NCBI RefSeq assembly: GCF_014644495.1
Contig: NZ_BMKU01000005.1
Coordinates: forward strand, 277,011 to 341,010
Length of the DNA stretch: 64,000 bases
Reading direction: 5' to 3'
Source: Pseudarthrobacter polychromogenes
GTDB taxonomy: Bacteria; Actinomycetota; Actinomycetes; Actinomycetales; Micrococcaceae
Of the stretch, positions 61,925-64,000 are shown in pieces. Made by a program: the position numbers and the translations under genes. Position 1 is the first letter of the stretch. Each line of letters opens with the position of its first letter. The notes under the pieces are model-generated. The model was given only the letters and a program-made list of their open reading frames with translations. It made no database searches and had not been told where the DNA came from.

Positions 61925-62902
61925 ATGACCGCCGGGGACACTGCACCGATCTATTGGGACAGCCGCGACCTCACACCCTTCGGCCAGCCGCAGCTGCGTA
62001 CGCCCGTCCATGACCTCGCCGGGGGAGTGGGCGAACTGCTCACCGGCGTGCTTGGCGGGCGCCACCCCTCGCTGCTCTCGGTGGACGGTGAGATCCCCCG
62101 CCTGAAGCGCATGATGCCCAAGCCGGCCAAGGCTGTGCACGACGCCGTGTTCACCAGCCGCCAGCCCGAGCAACTGATCACGCTCGCCAGGGCGTACCCG
62201 GGGTGGGCCGGGCTCTGCTACCTCATGTCCGGACTGCTGGTCTACAAGCAGGGCGGCTACCTCCGCGCATCGGAGCTTCTCCAGCGTGGCCTCACCACCA
62301 GGAACGAGGACGAAGCCAACCGCTACTCGTCCACTTACCTCACCAGGATCGTTACACGGATCGAGCTGGTCGAGCGAGTGGAAATCCCTGTCCTGTTCAG
62401 CGAGGAGTCGGTCTTTCTGGCACTGGCGCACTCGCTGCGGGAGACGGGGCGCACGGAAGCTGCACTGGACGCCCTCTCGGGACTGCCGCCGTCGCTTCCT
62501 ATGGCCCTGGCGCGCTGTTCGCTGGCGCTGACCTTGGGCAGGAGCCGGACAGTCATCGACTGGACCGACGGGCTGCTCAACGCGGATGATCTCTCCGCCG
62601 CGCTGCTCCTGGTCCGGGCCCGGGCACTGCGGCGGGAAGGGCGCCTGGAGGCCGCGAACCAGACCCTCGCCGAGGTCCTGCGCCGGCGGAAGACGCACCT
62701 GACGCTGCGGAACGACGCCCTCACGGACAGGGCGCTGCTGCTCCTTGACTCCAGCCGGAGGTCGCTTAACCCACGGGACTGGGGACGGCGGCACGAGGAC
62801 CCGGTGCCGCAGAGGGAGATCGCCGCGCCGGTGCCCATCCGCAAGGACGAGGAGATGCGCCGGATCTGGGAACAGGACTGGAAGAAGCTCAGCGACGACT
62901 AG
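61925..62902 (+). CDS. Uncharacterised helical-repeat (TPR-like) protein
   Basis: I do not recognise this 325-aa protein. It has no signal peptide. Residues about 85-270 form paired helices with A-L spacing (YLRASELLQRGL, LALAHSLRETGRTEAALDAL, LRREGRLEAANQTLAEVLRR) that look like tetratricopeptide repeats. The charged C-terminus ends with DEEMRRIWEQDWKKLSDD. TPR proteins act as scaffolds, so a partner is likely but not visible. It stands between the SnoaL-like gene and the convergent LysE exporter gene (six bases apart). Confidence 0.7.
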   Translation: MTAGDTAPIYWDSRDLTPFGQPQLRTPVHDLAGGVGELLTGVLGGRHPSLLSVDGEIPRLKRMMPKPAKAVHDAVFTSRQPEQLITLARAYPGWAGLCYLMSGLLVYKQGGYLRASELLQRGLTTRNEDEANRYSSTYLTRIVTRIELVERVEIPVLFSEESVFLALAHSLRETGRTEAALDALSGLPPSLPMALARCSLALTLGRSRTVIDWTDGLLNADDLSAALLLVRARALRREGRLEAANQTLAEVLRRRKTHLTLRNDALTDRALLLLDSSRRSLNPRDWGRRHEDPVPQREIAAPVPIRKDEEMRRIWEQDWKKLSDD

Positions 62903-62908
62903 GGTGGC

Positions 62909-63565
62909 CTACCCGGCTGCAGCGAAGTTGCTGGCCGTGAGGACCGGCAGCAGCTGCTCGGCAAGCAGCGCCAGCGCCAGGACCACCATGATGATACCGC
63001 TGGCCAGGGTCACCGTCCGGGCTGCGCCGGGGCGGGTCTGCAGCAGGGTGCGGGACAGCAGGGCGACGGCGGTGTACACGAGTCCCGCGAGCAGCACGAA
63101 CGTCATGCCCAGCAGGCCCGACTGCACCGGGACCGGCAGGGAGGCATCCGCGCTGACGAACTGGGGAACGAGCGCCACGTAGAACAGCAGGCCCTTGGGA
63201 TTAATGCCACTGGTGCCCATCCCCTGGAGGAAGGTGCGGAGCCCCGTGCTGCCGCCGCTGCCGTCCCCGGCCGTGAAGCTCGCCGCCCGCCAGGAGCGGA
63301 GGGTGCTGACACCGAGCCACATCAGGTACCCGGCGCCGGCCAGGGTGATCCAGCCGAGAACCCCCGGCGCGCCCGTGAGGACCGCAGCCAGTCCCGCCAC
63401 CAGCAGGACCGTGTGCAGGACGTATCCGCCGCAGAGCCCCGCCACCGCCGGCACAAAGCTGCGCTGCCTGAGGCCGGCAGCGATGGAGTAGGCCCAGTCC
63501 ACGCCGGGGGTGCAGGCAAGGGCGGCGGCCACCAGTACAAAGGCCAAAAAGAGCTCGGGGTTCAT
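62909..63565 (-). CDS. LysE/RhtB family amino acid exporter
   Basis: From the ATG at 63565 (AGGAGGAACC upstream) the product is 218 aa with six helices. It opens NPELFLAFVLVAAALACTPG, the RhtB/LysE N-terminus ending in the P-G motif, and has GFLQGMGTSGINPKGLLFY-type FLQGMGTSGINPKGLLFYVA, the second signature. It exports amino acids such as threonine, homoserine or lysine. It is divergent from an Lrp/AsnC regulator; LysE-type exporters are commonly controlled by such a neighbour. Confidence 0.9.
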   Translation of the reverse strand: MNPELFLAFVLVAAALACTPGVDWAYSIAAGLRQRSFVPAVAGLCGGYVLHTVLLVAGLAAVLTGAPGVLGWITLAGAGYLMWLGVSTLRSWRAASFTAGDGSGGSTGLRTFLQGMGTSGINPKGLLFYVALVPQFVSADASLPVPVQSGLLGMTFVLLAGLVYTAVALLSRTLLQTRPGAARTVTLASGIIMVVLALALLAEQLLPVLTASNFAAAG

Positions 63566-63670
63566 GGTTCCTCCTGCTGCGCGATCCAACAGGGGAAACA
63601 CTAGATACTTTGGGTGCGGAAGTGCTGTCCTTTTTCGCTGGTCGGACACCCTGAACGGTAAGATTCTTGC

Positions 63671-64000
63671 GTGATTGACCATGTTGACAGAAATATCTTG
63701 CGGCACCTCAAAGAGGACGGCCGCATGACCGCCACTGCGCTCGCCGGAAAGGTGGGCCTGACGGTTGCTCCCTGCCACCGGCGGCTGCGCGAACTGGAAC
63801 GGGCAGGCGTCATCCGGGGCTACAAGGCGGACATCGACCCCGCAGCCGTGGGCCTGGGGTTCGAGGCGATCGTTTTTGTCACGCTCCGCCAGGTGGACCA
63901 GGCAACCATGGAGATCTTCGAGAACCGCGTGGCGGACAATCCCAACATCGTGGAGGCCCAGCGGCTCTTCGGTTCCCCGGACTACCTGCTGAAGGTCATC
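63671..64000 (+). CDS. Lrp/AsnC family regulator (3' end beyond the window)
   Basis: The first 110 codons are present and the frame is open at the right edge. The N-terminal HTH reads VDRNILRHLKEDGRMTATAL, then AGKVGLTVAPCHRRLRELER, standard for AsnC proteins. The start of the RAM ligand-binding domain follows (FEAIVFVTLRQVD). It begins with GTG at 63671, 105 bp from the divergent LysE gene, which it probably controls in response to an amino acid. The remaining 40 or so residues lie outside. Confidence 0.9.
   Translation, partial: MIDHVDRNILRHLKEDGRMTATALAGKVGLTVAPCHRRLRELERAGVIRGYKADIDPAAVGLGFEAIVFVTLRQVDQATMEIFENRVADNPNIVEAQRLFGSPDYLLKVI

Overview
The window is high-GC DNA (roughly two thirds G+C, with GTG starts, short gaps and ATGA/GTGA overlaps) from an actinobacterium. 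Gene content and protein style point to the Micrococcaceae, most likely Arthrobacter or Pseudarthrobacter. This is an inference from family resemblance, since there is no rRNA in the window. It reads as ordinary chromosome of a soil heterotroph living on plant material. I saw no tRNA, rRNA, CRISPR array, prophage or insertion sequence.

Layout. 1-3815: aromatic catabolism (IclR regulator, 4-hydroxybenzoate hydroxylase pobA, TetR regulator divergent from a FAD monooxygenase). 3816-7832: a three-gene ABC importer of the Fe3+/aminoethylphosphonate type. 8009-13255: thioesterase, acetyltransferase, MarR regulator, a small Cys-containing protein coupled to a soluble Ser/Thr kinase, a histidine phosphatase and purB. 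13492-15600: two WXG100-like proteins, the second fused to an alpha/beta-hydrolase domain, then a holin-like membrane protein. 15766-19129: a pectin operon (PL1 pectate lyase and a two-domain acetylesterase/pectin methylesterase) behind a promoter bracketed by two LacI-type operators. 19189-24181: hisC-like aminotransferase and an E1alpha-E1beta-E2 2-oxoacid dehydrogenase operon behind a 42-bp nested operator. 24218-30816: small membrane proteins, universal stress protein, aminotransferase, GerMN lipoprotein, a frameshifted LigD polymerase-domain gene, FMN reductase and TetR. 30982-37157: an oligopeptide ABC operon preceded by a structured leader and a 29-codon upstream ORF. 37300-42277: Gfo/Idh/MocA oxidoreductase, ald with a divergent PucR regulator, a lone excisionase-type DNA-binding protein, alpha/beta hydrolase. 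42311-48238: PTS enzyme I, TetR, mannitol EIICBA and mannitol-1-phosphate dehydrogenase. 48416-52324: an iron-siderophore ABC operon behind a recognisable IdeR/DtxR box. 52312-64000: acetyltransferase, three MFS transporters, RraA-like protein, TetR, malic enzyme, small proteins, and a LysE exporter divergent from a partial Lrp/AsnC regulator.

The genes work together mainly as uptake and first-step catabolism: pectin, 4-hydroxybenzoate, mannitol, peptides and siderophore iron feed central metabolism (2-oxoacid dehydrogenase, malic enzyme, alanine dehydrogenase).

Most unusual non-coding signals: (i) the leader and small ORF at 30982-31169; (ii) a dispersed intergenic repeat with an exact 32-bp period at 37170-37281 and again at 48257-48340; (iii) the coaxial nested dyads at 20368-20409; (iv) many very long perfect intergenic hairpins.
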